A stretch of DNA of 64,000 nucleotides from Agrypnia vestita (GCA_016648135.1 JADDOH010002329.1:124001-188000), one strand, 5' to 3'. Counted from the first letter of the stretch, positions 46,231 to 58,204 are shown. The notes: generated by a model not told the origin, from the letters alone. Numbers and translations: made by a program.

Positions 46231-46494
46231 TGATAATTATTCTCGGATTCTAAATAATTATAACTCTCAATTAAATCAAATGAGTCAATCAATTTAACTT
46301 ATTTACTTTATATTCAGATAAATCTTAAAAAAAATGTTTAAAAAATTATCTTAAGGTTTCTGTGCACTATACAGAATTACACTTGAAAAAACTAACTTTA
46401 TTCACATTAGGAAATATTACGAAGAGCATTGGAAAATGTATTATTTAAGTTTAAAAAATAATTTAACAATTTGCAGTAACACTTATTCGTTCGT

Positions 46495-46860
46495 CTTCTT
46501 CTTCTTATGTCCTATCCGTTCAACGGACATTGGCTATCATCATTTTATTTACTACGGCCCAGAATAGCTCTAAAATAGATTGGCCAAACCACTGTCTCTG
46601 CTTTTCAGTCATTCCGTTAATTTTTACCTACCTAGATGCAAGATCTCGTACTTCTCTGGATATCTCATCACATGTCCCAGATATTGAGTTTTTTTCGGAT
46701 TTGTATTGTTTTACTTACTTATTTTTCTTTATTCTTCCGAACCATAACAACTTCAGTGATAACTCTGTCCATCAAGCTTATTTTGAGTATTTTTCTGTAG
46801 ACCCATATCTCGCATTACTTTCTGCTAACACCGTATTCAACAGTGTAGCCAGAATTCAAC
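46495..46860 (-). mobile_element. LINE family B remnant, antisense
   Basis: The minus strand reads, in broken frames, EIWVYRKILKISLMDRVITE, then VVMVRKNKEK, KTIQIRKKLNIW, RAILGRSK, and an end at CGTTGAACGG. These match the order of the ORF2 C-terminal region of RTE/Jockey-like LINEs (W-Y-R-R-M-L-K-I-S, then K-S-R-K-L-x-x-L-G-H). A (AAG)n-type tail at 46491-46505 marks the 3' end. Confidence 0.65.
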
Positions 46861-46885
46861 AATAGTTGGAAGTATTTTTGGTGCG

Positions 46886-47137
46886 TTAAAATCCTAGGAC
46901 GCCTGGGGTTGTTAGCCTCGCCCGCACTTGAAAATCGGCTACTTTCTCCACCCTTGTCGCGTCGCGGCAAATCTGGTGTATTCTCCTAATACATGTTCTT
47001 AATTTCGAAAATACCTTTAAATGTATTTTTGTCATTTTAAAAATATTTGCATTTGTATGTGTTGTTACTTGTATTTTTTTTATAAATCGAAAACAAATAT
47101 CTCCATATTTGTAATATATCATAATAGAAAAAACCAT
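46886..47137 (-). other. Open frame of uncertain origin
   Basis: An 83-codon minus-strand frame ends with CRDATRVEKVADFQVRARL. The C-terminal third has more balanced composition than its AT-rich start and looks like part of a decayed retroelement or an exon. I do not recognise it. It lies directly beside the antisense LINE. Confidence 0.25.
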
Positions 47138-47595
47138 TCTCCCACGAATAAATCAGTTTCATCTAACTAACTTATCATAACGTATTTATCCACGGGAATT
47201 GGCGCGGAAGTTGGAATCGAACACTTCTGTTCTTACACACAATTTTCCCCATACATCTTAATAATATATGTATTTCTAATCATTCACCTTGACCGAATCA
47301 CCTAAGCGATCCTTTTTTAAATCCAATTCAGTATGCTACGATTAGAAGCTTTCCTAAATAACTCCTTAAAGATCTAATTTCCACCGTTTTCAGTGTACTT
47401 TAATTCTACTTCTTTTAATTCCAGGATTCACTCCCAACCATCTTACATACTTTGATTGACAATTATTTTTATTATATCAAGCATCGTTCAATTTAGTTTA
47501 ATTCCTTTTCGATATATTTCTCAAGTTTTACGTTTCTTTTAAATATACATTCCAAAAACTACAACAAAATCATAATGCTACCAAATAATCTGTTT
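47138..47595. other. Unassigned AT-rich DNA
   Basis: Nothing was recognised, apart from GGAATCGAACA at 47212, an isolated B-box-like string. Confidence 0.4.
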
Positions 47596-47599
47596 TAAG

Positions 47600-47712
47600 A
47601 ATTTTAATCATTGGAGAACATGATTGAAATCAAAAAGCCAAGATAGATGGTGTGGCGTTCTATCCACTCTGCCTACCCCTGCTGGGAAATGGCGTGACGG
47701 TTAGTTAATAGT
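47600..47712 (+). mobile_element. LINE family A, 3' end remnant
   Basis: AGCCAAGATAGATGGTGTGG, then CGTTCTATCCACTCTGCCTA and GGAAATGGCGTGACGGTTAG are the final codons and terminus of family A. Confidence 0.65.
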
Positions 47713-48835
47713 TATATCCACGAGACTAGTTTGTTCTCACTTAACACATTCGCGGACAGTTATATTTTGAAAATACACTTAATTTCATATTCTTATACAT
47801 TAGCATACATTTTACAGAAGCTAGGTCCGATTTTCATCACGACACACTATTTGGCCGACGGCAATAACATAATATTATAAATTGGCTAGCACGATTGTTT
47901 AAATTTCTATTTAGATTTACTTTTTACTACACGTGCGTTGAGTTATTAACTATTAACCGACGATAAGAGGGACTGCTTCTCATGAAATTTCAGTACATGA
48001 TGGCTGAAAATTTCTGACGTTATTTTTCTAGTCAGGGTATTAAAGTCCACGAATGTATGTAGATGTACGCGATTGCAGTTCACTGAGTTAGTAATAATTG
48101 CAAACAAATTTATTTTTGGTTAATGTTAAATAATTCCTGCGCTTAGTGGAATAGACCCCAATGTCTACCATTTGGTCCTTTGACTCCGCGACCTACCCTA
48201 ACCTAACCCCGGGTCGCCCCTCTCCACACATTTGCGAAGGCAGATTTTTGACATTTCGCACCCTTTTCAAGCGAGGAATAGTCTCGTACGCGTATTATTA
48301 TCGCGTACGTGTTTGTCTACCGACTGGTAGAATGTCTACTAGTACAAGTAGCCGTCAATCCCCTAGTCGTGCACGGTGATTTTTAAGACTTGTTGCGAGT
48401 GTCGTGTTTCTGTAATTTTCGTTGTTTTATTTTTAAAAATACGCGCGCTTTAATAATCAATTTAATCTTTTAGAAGTAGGTACCTACATTTCAGTGATAC
48501 TTCTCGCTTGAATGGATATAATTGTTAATGTATTTTACGATTAATTGTGAAAGTTGTAAGGGCTTATTCGCTAGCAATTGCGACTGAAAATGTTATGAAT
48601 AACTCCTGCAGTGCAAGTATGTATAACGTAACTAAGTATTCTGCCACTTGACAAAAGAGACTGTATAATAATATAATAATAATTCTAGAAGAAATAATAA
48701 GTCGCACTGTAGCCGATCAACCCGATGATCAATCAACCACGTACAAAAAACCGCTCACTAAAGCACTAAAACTAACAGTTAAACTGGAGTAAAACTGTTT
48801 TACAGTTTATCAAATAGTAAACATTGTATTTAATT
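47713..48835. other. Unassigned DNA with a unique block
   Basis: The part at 48120-48420 is GC-richer and unique-looking. It includes CCTAACCTAACCCC (two telomere-type units only) and an inverted repeat CGTACGCG/CGCGTACG at 48285-48309. No gene was recognised. Confidence 0.35.
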
Positions 48836-48839
48836 AAGA

Positions 48840-49004
48840 TTAATTATAGAAGTCTCACAGAGACGAAGCTATTTATATGATAAACATGTAGGTATTTAAA
48901 TCTTTTGTGCGATGGCCCAGGGCTTACAACCTGTATGAGCCGGCTTAAGTGATCACTCTACACAATTCCGTCGTAAGAGTATTCACACATCGGATTTTTG
49001 AAAG

Positions 49005-49042
<38 letters not shown>

Positions 49043-49300
49043 TCCAAATAGGAATCATCCATATATTTCAAGGGGCAATGCTAGTGACATATGTTGTCTC
49101 TTCTCATGAAACAGTATATATAGATTTCGCAGCTGGTAATGATACTTCTATATTTTTATGTAGAGTATTAAGCAATATTCTTTTTAATATACCCCCCGCC
49201 AGCTTATACAGGTTGTAAGCTCTGAGCCATCGTGTAAAAGACTTTCATACATGTATCTCATATAAATAGCTTTTTCTGTGTGAGATTTAATTTATCATAA
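48840..49300. mobile_element. Foldback subfamily C2 copy
   Basis: The left end ATTATAGAAGTCTCACAGAG and the right end TGTGAGATTTAATTTATCAT are inverted. GAGCCGGCTTAAGTGATCAC on the left mirrors the right arm, which is diverged. A (TA)n run at 49008-49038 interrupts the core. Confidence 0.65.
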
Positions 49301-50165
49301 TTAAATAATAATCCCGCAGTGGATAAATCTTTTTTATCCATGATATTAAATGGATAACAATTTTGTTCTCAGAACACACTTAAAAAAATATTGTTAACAT
49401 TTTAATCTGTTAATACGACTCTTTTTAGCAAGAAACGTTCAAAACGCTATAAAATCTAAAAATCTTTAAATGACAATGTACGACTAATGAAAAAGAAGCA
49501 TTTATGCAACATTTTTTCTCCCCGATCAGCACGACAGATGTACAATTTTTTTATTTTTTTTATTTAATTAATAATATATAATATATATATATATCTATAT
49601 ACATATATATATAATAATTGTATAATTAGTTCTGAAATTGCAACTTCACAAAAAAAGATTTGAATTAAAAAAATAAATACCTATTTCATATTTGTTACCG
49701 TTACACTTTATACATAAATAAATTTCAAAATAAAATAAAGCGTAACTAAATAATCAGTATAAACAATGCAATTAATACCCTAAACTTTAATAAAAAACGT
49801 CATGATACTATAGTAAATCTATCAACGAAATAGACGAAGTTAATTAAATATTATTAATTTTACATTGTATAATTAGTGGCATGCATGTTCAAAGTTTCAT
49901 TTTTAAATTATATATCTTCAATTCTTAACGGCCAACAATGAAATGATAAGAGGCAATACAAACACATATTTTTGACATTTTATCTTTTACTAACTTGTTG
50001 AAAAGATCGCGTGTGTTTGAAAATTGATCGTTCAATGGAGTACATGTTTACACAGCTAATTTTTTTTAAAAAGTAACAAATTTTTAATTTAAAAGGCTAG
50101 CATAGCTGTGATGGGGATGCTAAATAGAATATTATGTAGCCACGAAGCACAATTAATTTAGCATA
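49301..50165. other. AT-rich DNA
   Basis: A (TA)n stretch lies at 49575-49615. A family L-type block (TTGCAACTTCACAAAAA) is at 49638. The remainder is unassigned. Confidence 0.4.
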
Positions 50166-50169
50166 ACAT

Positions 50170-50275
50170 TTCACAAAACACCCAAAACACCACACCCAAA
50201 ATCGAACCCGGAATCCTGAGTACGAGAAACCAGCGTCATGTCCGCTAGACTATGGATTGAAAAATCTATTTGTAA
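50170..50275 (-). mobile_element. tRNA-derived SINE head, family F-like
   Basis: On the minus strand ATAGTCTAGCGGACATGACG (A-box region), CTGGTTTCTCGTACTCAGG and CCGGGTTCGATTTTGGG (B-box) follow the order of family F heads. Confidence 0.6.
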
Positions 50276-51835
50276 TAGCAAATAGATTCTGATTGAAAAT
50301 CTTATTTAAATCTAACACTAATATTATTTTTTTGCTAATTTACAAGACCAAAGAATTTGTAACAACATTTTACAAAAAAAATATTCTTCCCTCGAATACT
50401 TTAGTTGAGTAAAATTGTTTGAATGTTTGTATATTGTTATGAAGAATGCTGATTTACTATTAAAACAGACTCATTAAAAACACGGTTTGTTAGCTCCTAG
50501 TTTCTGCATCGGCAGCAATACGAGGTATGTTTTAAAAATGTATCCGCAGATACCACACGACTCGTTTATACATTTGTTAAAAAAGTCAGACTTTATAACT
50601 CATTCATGCGAATGGAATTGTTTGGTTATTTTTTTCACTTTTTGCTTAAATTTTTCAGTTATATTTATGATATGGAATTTCTGTTCATAGCTGTCGGGTA
50701 TCGATCGAATAGTTGTACCGTTTATTCTTTAATATCGGGATGTTATTGTTTAGCCCCGCCGAAAGGGGAAGAGTCTTTTGCAGATCTAATTTACGTGTAT
50801 GTCTTTGAATAAAATACTGTCGGGAGATGGAAGAAGCGCAAGGAACTGCACAAAATCGAGGATTGTACATCACTCTACACGTTTTAAAATGAATAAGAAA
50901 TCACTAGAAATGTAGAGAAGTCAGTCCATCATTTTATTTTGTGAAACGACGTTATATACGGCCTGCTGTAGAATAGAGCGAATTGTGAACCCGCGCGATT
51001 GACCGTACACAAGCGATGAAAAAAAAGGAAAGCAAAATAGAAAAGTACTTACATATTTGTTTATAAAATATTCAGGAGTGATAATTAGCGCGAATTACGA
51101 AATTGGTGTGATTAAAGAAAGGTGCTCCGATTAAATTCGTATCCAGGGACATTAATTAATTAATAAAATCTTAATTGATTTTAAGTTTCATTTGCCTCTC
51201 ACAGCTACATATATGAGCCGTGACAATACTTCGTTGATAGATTTAATAGAGTATATATAATGTCATGACGTTTTTTATTAATGTATAAAATTAGGGTATT
51301 AATTACATCGTTTATTTGTTCGAAGAATATTTTTTCTTCTGAATGAAGGCTTGTACTTTGTGATGACATTATTATTAAAATAAAACACAAATCACTTTTC
51401 TTTCACCACTTTATTAGAGTATACAATCTACATGTTTTGAGAACAATTTTCTCTACTTCAGGATTGTCTGTGTACTAAAATTGAAAAAGGTAAACTATAC
51501 AAGTGTATTACGGTGAAGGGTAGGTGTAGGTAAATATTTTTTTATAAATTTACAGGTATAATAATATGCATTGATCTAAATAGTGTAATTAATTGAATTA
51601 AATTGAAGTCAAATATCATTTCAATATAAAGAAATATACATATATTTATTAAAATATCTTGATTATGAAAAGAGATATAAATCATGATTCACGAAATGCT
51701 TTATGAAACTGTTAAGTAATTGTGTATTTCGTAATTTAAAAAAATAATTGACAAATTTACCTGTACTTTTTATTTAATTTTTTGGAACACCATTTAATGG
51801 ACAAGTATTTGTTTTATTTAAAATTACCGATCAAA
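50276..51835. other. Unassigned DNA
   Basis: The part at 50940-51190 is less AT-rich and unique-looking. No gene was recognised. Confidence 0.35.
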
Positions 51836-52240
51836 TGGCACACGTGCATAAGTCAGTTATAAAGTAAACCCGACCCGGGGCATGTAGCGGGATGCTGCGA
51901 GGCGCATTAAATTTCCAAAGCGCAATCTCATCCCGCTTTATCTCACATCCGATAATTCTACGCCCCTGTTCGTTTGGCCGATAAAAAATTCGAATATTTA
52001 AGTCGTTATTGTGTACCGTTTTGTTGTATTCTACGATGTTTCGTTTCAATTTATTTTCCATTTTCATTATTCGTGTACGCGGCCGCCGTATGACGAAATT
52101 CGAACAATTTTCGGACGCAGACATTTTTTGTTTATCAAATTACGTGGGTATCGCGGCTGTACAGTTTTATTCGGCGGAATATTGTTTACTCGAATGGACA
52201 CCACCCGGCGCCTATAGTTCTAACGCCGAATTTTAATATT
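51836..52240. other. GC-richer unique block
   Basis: The block is free of the repeat families here, and frames are open on both strands (plus 52009-52236, minus 51831-52124), which cannot both be coding. Neither protein is recognised. A conserved non-coding block is the more likely reading. Confidence 0.35.
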
Positions 52241-52654
52241 TCTTCAGAAGGCTGCCTATGGTAATTTGGCTAAAGTGTGTGCCTTAAAATCATTCAGAAT
52301 AAACGAACGTAACTTAACTCCATATTATTTCCATGGTGGTGATCTTTCATAACGAACTGTGTCTAAAACAAAAATTGTTCAACCAATTCATAATATCAGT
52401 GGCTGCGAAATATAATCATGAACGCACACTGAAGCAATGTTAAAGCGACTTGTGATGCACATCTACAGATGGCTTCTAATTTATTTATTTATTTTATTCA
52501 TTTACTAAGGAATCTCTATAGTTTTTAAATACTCTAGTGTATGAGCATAGACCAATTAAAAAGATCCACAGATGATTATGACAACATTGATAAGTTAATT
52601 AATAAATAGTACTAAGCAACAACAATAAACAACAACAAAAGAAAGGAAAACTAA

Positions 52655-52832
52655 TAAATTAGTGTATATTATAGATATCTCACAGAGACGAAACTGTATT
52701 AATTATGGGAAAGTAGGTATAGAAGTCATTTGGGTGTAACAGGACTTATGACCTGTCTTTTTATGGTTGGCTTAAGTGATCACTTTACACAATTGTAACA
52801 TTCGCCATTTCCACCCATGATAGAATATATAT
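52655..52832 (+). mobile_element. Family C single arm
   Basis: It is a nearly exact copy of the left arm at 44203-44372, from TGTATATTATAGATATCTCA to CCACCCATGATAGAATATA, with small indels. It stops abruptly at a LINE remnant, so the second arm is lost. Confidence 0.8.
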
Positions 52833-52839
52833 GAGAAGT

Positions 52840-53035
52840 ATATGAATATAAAAATAAGCTGGATGATAGTGTTACTGAAATGAAAGGAAAAAACCTTAAA
52901 ACAGTTCAAAACCGAAGATTACAATATTTTGGTTATATCATCAGACAAAATTGTGGGCAGAAGAGATTCTGGAAGACGAAGGACATCCTGGCTGAAATAC
53001 TACAATGTTTTGGGAAGTCTACGGTCCAACCATTT
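52840..53035 (+). mobile_element. LINE ORF2 remnant
   Basis: In frame from about 52880 it reads LKTVQNRRLQYFGYIIRQN, then a frameshifted W-L-x-x-I region and CFGKSTVQPF. This is the C-terminal ORF2 pattern of the same LINE clade as the antisense copy at 46495-46860. It directly follows the truncated family C arm and faces the next LINE remnant. Confidence 0.65.
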
Positions 53036-53089
53036 CAGCACACAGGGCTACGCAAAGAGGAGAGAACGCCACACTCCAGTTTTATGAAA

Positions 53090-53710
53090 AGGTATATCAG
53101 AAGGAATAATAAACTATCATACAGTTTCCCCGCAGAGAGGATAGAACGCAGCTAATATTCTCCTGTTCTGGCACACCACTCTCATCCATTTTCATGCACC
53201 TTCTCATACACGCTCTTCGGTTGTTTAAACTATTAACATGGCATAATTTTCTCACTCATATGACCAAACCACCCCTGCGATCCATCCTCCATGCTATCGA
53301 ATATGCTACACACAACCCTATGTCTTTCTTAATTTTTTCATTCAACACACTTTCGTACATAGATGTATGCGCCTAAGCGATCATATTGTCACCGCATTTA
53401 CTCAACTCCTTTTTTTTCGCTTCAGGAAGCGAAATACGTCACAAAATACCCTAGCTTGAGTAAATCACATACATTAATTGTGACCTCACCGGGAATCGAA
53501 CCCGGAACCCTCGGTCCAACCATTTCCAGTTCCATTTAAGAAGCCAGTTTCATATCCACTAGGCTACGAGGGCCGCGTTTCATTCATTCGAAATTTATTA
53601 TCTTTCGTTTTACCACTAAAATTTCATTTTGCACCCTTATTTTTGTTTCGAGGGACAATTTTCTATTTCTTTTCCGCAGTCATCCTCCTTTCAATATCAT
53701 ATATTATCTA
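53090..53710 (-). mobile_element. LINE family A remnant with nested SINE
   Basis: On the minus strand GGGGAAACTGTATGATAG is the degenerate family A terminus, and VVCQNRRIL and NNRRACMRRCMKMDE-like codons precede it. Further upstream GCCTAAGCGATCAT (53370) and CCGCAGTCATCCTCCTTTCA (53680) match the LINE-associated stretch at 9130-9500. A SINE at 53409-53575 splits the two parts. Confidence 0.6.
53409..53575 (-). mobile_element. SINE family F, antisense and nested in a LINE
   Basis: On the minus strand it begins GGCCCTCGTAGCCTAGTGGA (A-box) and has GGGTTCGATTCCCGGTGAGG (B-box). It then continues with CACAATTAATGTATGTGATT, ACTCAAGCTAGGGTATTTTG and GACGTATTTCGCTTCCTGAA. The head resembles a tRNA with an expanded anticodon-variable region. 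It is the best-preserved F copy here. Confidence 0.75.
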
Positions 53711-55125
53711 AAGATAATTTATTTTGATACCAAAATTCACAAGATTATATAAATTTAATTATTTCAGTGTTAACTATTTTTTTATAATTTGAAATAATAA
53801 ATTGTCTCTTAGTTAATATTTTTTGTCGATATGAAAAATCTAAGCCTGTTAATTGTTCAAATTTATAATACGGTTATTATAAAAATGCCTTTTAATTTAT
53901 TGAAAGTTAAAATACATTTATTTTGCGTAATTATTTCTCAATTTCCTTGACTACTTTGACGAATAATTACCGTTGTAATTCATATTTAGTAAAACAAATT
54001 TATGTAAAGTTTAACGTTCGCGTTTACCTTCAATGTATGATATTTGAAGAAATATATTTTTCGTAATATTCCATCGTGTCGGTCACTCTGTAAGTAATTA
54101 CCGACTGCTACGAAAGTCGCAAGAACCTGTTGTTATCTCGGTGAGTAATATGGCCTTTTTGCTCAAACAGTTTATTTTACCAGTTTTTGTTATAAATATG
54201 TTAATCTAATCTAACCAATAAACTTAAAACATTGTTTAAATGATTTTCTTAATTCTGGGAAAATTTTTATAAATACGGTAACCATCTATTAAATAAGTAA
54301 AACAGGGAAAGAACAAAATTTTCAGTAAATGGTTTAGAAGGTTTTATATTCATTTATTTTATATATATATATATATTAGATATATAGATATATATATATA
54401 ATATATATAATATATAATATTGGTGCGTTATAGTACATGCATAAATGGTTTTTAGATTACGATGAATAAGTTACAGAATCATGTACCAATAGTTTAATAA
54501 TAAAGATTTGTTCAATATATTTTTGTATTGAACAAATCTATAATATTCCACGCACACACATTAAAAGGAATTTCTTTCGAAGTTACTGTAAAATAGTGAA
54601 GAAATAACACGCTTCTCTTAACTCACTAGTGCGTGTTATTAGTGTGATATGATATAAAATTAGTGATTGAATATTGTGTGTTATTATTATTTCAATACTA
54701 ATTTTATTGACAAAAATTTTGCTACTTGAAATATAAAATAGGTAAATAGTAACTCAAATCCAATTAACAGCGCACGTGTAAATTTTCTTATACAAGTATA
54801 CTCAGATAACATCCCATCGTGAATATAAACATCTAATTAATATTAAAAAAAAAAACAAATAAACGCTTTCTTCGTTTAAAAAATTACGAATCACGATATT
54901 TTCAAGTACCCAATCACTGTCAGTGATTGCGACTTACAGATATTAGTGATTGACTTACAATTTTTATAAGCACAAATGTGCTTTTAGATGGATATCAGTC
55001 GAATCCAAGCAAAATTTATCGTACATACCTATTAAAATGAATGTACACTTTATCACAAAAGTATAATGAAACGCTACTCAAAATATAGATAAGAAATAAG
55101 AAAGATAAAACCTTACAAACCTCCT
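53711..55125. other. AT-rich DNA with microsatellite and hairpin
   Basis: A TA-rich run lies at 54358-54420. A perfect 14-bp stem with an 8-base loop (AGATTTGTTCAATA at 54504-54517, mirrored at 54526-54539) follows. The rest is unassigned. Confidence 0.5.
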
Positions 55126-55129
55126 GAAA

Positions 55130-55625
55130 ACAATGAAATAGTATATTTTGAGTTTGTTCAAATCTTTCTGAACAGTGCTGGATTTATGTCACAGAGACAT
55201 TATTAATCAATTAATGTATATTATAGATATCTCACAGAGACGAAACTGTATTTCTTAAGGGAAAATAGGTATAGAAGTCATTTGGGTGTACATAGGACTT
55301 ATGACCTATCTTATGGTTGGCTTAAGTGATCACTTTACACAATGTAACATTCGCCATTTACACCCATGATAGAATATATCATGCTTACTAATTTTTTGAA
55401 AGTTGTATATATGTTCGAATTGTGTGTCAAGCTTTCACATATGAGTTGTAACCGCCTTTCCATGCGGCCTGTACAGAGCCATTTTCATTCCCCTAAATCC
55501 CCACAGATGTCGCTAATTATTTTAATATCGTTAATGTCGCTAATGAGAAAATCTACAATCAATTGTAGTTTTTCAGAGAGTAATCAGAGAGCTCCGTCTC
55601 TATGAGATATCTATAATATACATTA
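55130..55625. mobile_element. Foldback family C, long copy
   Basis: The left flank and left arm (55140-55380) match the copy at 44125. The right end TCTATGAGATATCTATAATA then ACATTAAT inverts the left end. The right arm is replaced by unrelated, GC-richer DNA (55440-55590), so it can no longer fold along its length. Confidence 0.75.
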
Positions 55626-55839
55626 ATTAATGAAATAGTACTTCATCAATAACAGCAAAATAACTTTGTGGTAACTTTATTCGCATTAATAAAAATAATA
55701 CACTAAAAATAGTACACTGTTATGTAGATATGTATAAGTTTCTTATTTTATTGTAATAAGTGTAACACATAGAAATAAAATAAAATAAATAAAAATAATA
55801 GACCTCATCATGAATAAGACGAACCTCATCTTCACCACA

Positions 55840-56230
55840 AAGTCGAAACGAGACGGACTTCGCGACATCAAAGAAACGAAAGTCCCCCTCCCGCCCCCGC
55901 GCTGTGTTCACTTTTGCTTCATTATTTATTTGCGATAAATATTCACACTTTCCTTGCACGTAAATGAGGTATTCACCACCCCATGAATATTCACAATGCT
56001 GATATTTTTTATCAAGGAGGCGCGCTCTTAGATTCATAGTTTCGCAAATGAGGCTGACATCTCGTCGCAAAGTCAACACGGCGCCCGCCGCGCGTCACAC
56101 ACGGCGTCCGTCTTCCCGCGCACGCGACTTTGTCCGCTTCAAAACACGTTTGCTACGTAGCGTCATACATTATTAAAAATTTAGAGGCGACACTATGAAG
56201 TCGTCCGCTGCGGCGCCCGAGATAAATGTG
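55840..56230. other. GC- and CpG-rich unique block
   Basis: The block includes a CpG-dense stretch at 56075-56130 and borders the tandem array. A 119-codon minus frame (55720-56079) spans its left half, but its last third is AT-driven low complexity and no family is recognised. It resembles conserved regulatory DNA. Confidence 0.4.
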
Positions 56231-57258
56231 GCCCGGCGTCGCGTAAAGATATGCAGACGGACCGTTTGACACATACAAACTGCATTAAACCGGAGGCTTT
56301 TAATATTCAGGTGGTGGGCGCATTCTCGATACGTCTGGGACGGTGTTGGTCCGTTAATTAGGGGATCACACCACCTTGAGATTTAAGAAAAAAAAAATTC
56401 ATATAGTCTATAGTTTTAAGAATAACTCAAATGCGGCCCGACGTCGCGTAAAGATATGCAGACGGACCGTTTGACACATACAAACTGCATTAAACCGGAG
56501 GCTTTTAATATTCAGGTGGTGGGCGCATTCTCGATACGTCTGGGACGGTGTTGGTCCGTTAATTAGGGGATCACACCACCTTGAGATTTAAGAAAAAAAA
56601 AATTCATATAGTCTATAGTTTTAAGAATAACTCAAATGCGGCCCGACGTCGCGTAAAGATATGTAGACGGACCGTTTGACACATACAAACTGCATTAAAC
56701 CGGAGGCTTTTAATATTCAGGACGCGGTGGGCGCACTCTCGATACGTCTGGGACGATGTTGGTCCGTTAATTAGGGGATCACACCACCTTGACATTTAAG
56801 AAAAAAAAATTCATATAGTCTATAGTTTTAAGAATAACTCAAATGCGGCCCGACGTCGCGTAAAGATATGCAGACGGACCGTTTGACACATACAAACTGC
56901 ATTAAACTGGAGGCTTTTAATATTCAGGACGCGGTGGGCGCACTCTCGATACATCTGGGACGGTGTTGGTCCGTTAATTAGGGGATCACACCACCTTGAC
57001 ATTTAAGAAAAAAAAAATCATATAGTCTATAGTTTTAAGAATAACTCAAATGCGGCCCGACGTCGCGTAAAGATATGCAGACGGACCGTTTGACACATAC
57101 AAACTGCATTAAACCGGAGGCTTTTAATATTCAGGACGCGGTGGGCGCACTCTCGATACGTCTGGGACGGTGTTGGTCCGTTAATTAGGGGACTACACCA
57201 CCTTGACATTTTAGAAAAATGTTTTTTCATTTAGTCTATAGTTCTAAGAATAACTCGA
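56231..57258. repeat. Five-copy tandem array, 205-207-bp unit
   Basis: Unit starts (GCCCG[A/G]CGTCGCGTAAAG) lie at 56231, 56436, 56641, 56848 and 57055. Copies 1-2 are 205 bp with TTCAGGTGGTGGGCGCATTC. Copies 3-5 have TTCAGGACGCGGTGGGCGCA, and copies 3 and 4 are 207 bp. Identity between copies exceeds 95% by eye. Every unit holds TTAATTAGGGG and CTTTTAATATTCAGG, which contain homeodomain-type TAAT cores. The 60-codon minus frames repeat only because the DNA does, and each is closed by stops at the unit junction, so I do not call them genes. Confidence 0.95.
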
Positions 57259-57324
57259 GTCAAGGATCATTTAAAATTTCAAAAAATTGGCTAGGATACG
57301 GCGATTTGAAGCTAGCATGGTAGG

Positions 57325-57835
57325 TGCATTTTTACTCGTAGCGTCTGCTTGTCTGCCGAAAAAACTTTGAATCGTTTTTTAACCCTTTTCCCGTTATCCA
57401 ATCAAGCTGAAACTTTGCAGGTAGACTCGTGGCGACGATTAAGATCTATCAAATTTTCGTTAAAAAAAAATAATTATAGTATAATTTTGGATTTTTCAAA
57501 TTTTTAATGGTTTTTTACCGACGCATCTGGTAGACACGGAACCCGAAAATGAGAACGGGAGTATTGTAAAAACTTGGTTTTTAGGGTTATTTTTTTACTC
57601 CCTTTCTTTTAAGTCGTAGCGTCTACTTGTCTGCCGAAAAAACTTTGGATCGATTTTTAAACCTTTTCCCATGATACAATCGAGCTGAAACTTTGCAGGT
57701 AGACTCGTGGCGACCATAAAAATGATCTAACAAATTTTCGTTTTTTTTTTATTATTATAGTATAATTTGAATTTTTCGAAATTTTAATGGTTTTTTCAAA
57801 TTGGAAACCATACAAATGATAAAGGCGTGGAGAAG
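57325..57835 (+). repeat. Interspersed repeat R, two tandem copies
   Basis: Two R units (57325-57590 and 57595-57835) follow each other, each opening with ACTCGTAGCGTCTGCTTGTC or the like and containing GCTGAAACTTTGCAGGTAGA. Further short R pieces lie at about 58005-58060. Confidence 0.8.
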
Positions 57836-58200
57836 GCGGGAAACCTCTTTCAATTAGTCTGATCAGACGGTTTCGCCGACGCCGTGCCTCCCTATACCAT
57901 TATTATGTTTTCAATATTCTATAAGTTTTAAGGATAATAATATACATGGAATTGATTTTCCACATGAACTTAAAGCAAGAGGAATATGTTGATAGAATAT
58001 CAAATTGGTAACAGTACAAATGAAAAAGGAAGTATAATAAAAACTTGTTTTTTATGGGATAGTTTTTAAAACGAATTACATTATTCTTTTGCGATTTTCT
58101 CGAAACTCCCCTTTTCAGACGTTTCAGATGTATATCTCAAAAACTACTAAACAGATTTCATTAAAGTTTTGAAAACATTTAGTATTAACATTATCTACGA
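57836..58200. other. Unassigned AT-rich DNA with an R fragment
   Basis: AAAACTTGTTTTTTATGGGA near 58038 is the end block of repeat R. Nothing else was recognised. Confidence 0.4.
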
Positions 58201-58204
58201 TACT

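Noticed and set aside
48190..48205. Insect telomere repeat (TTAGG)n
   Set aside because: Only two CCTAA units occur, in the middle of unique sequence.
56613..57230. Three near-identical 60-67-codon minus-strand frames that look like a repeated gene family
   Set aside because: They lie in the tandem DNA array, each stops at the unit junction, and the proteins have no recognisable motif. The repetition is that of the DNA.
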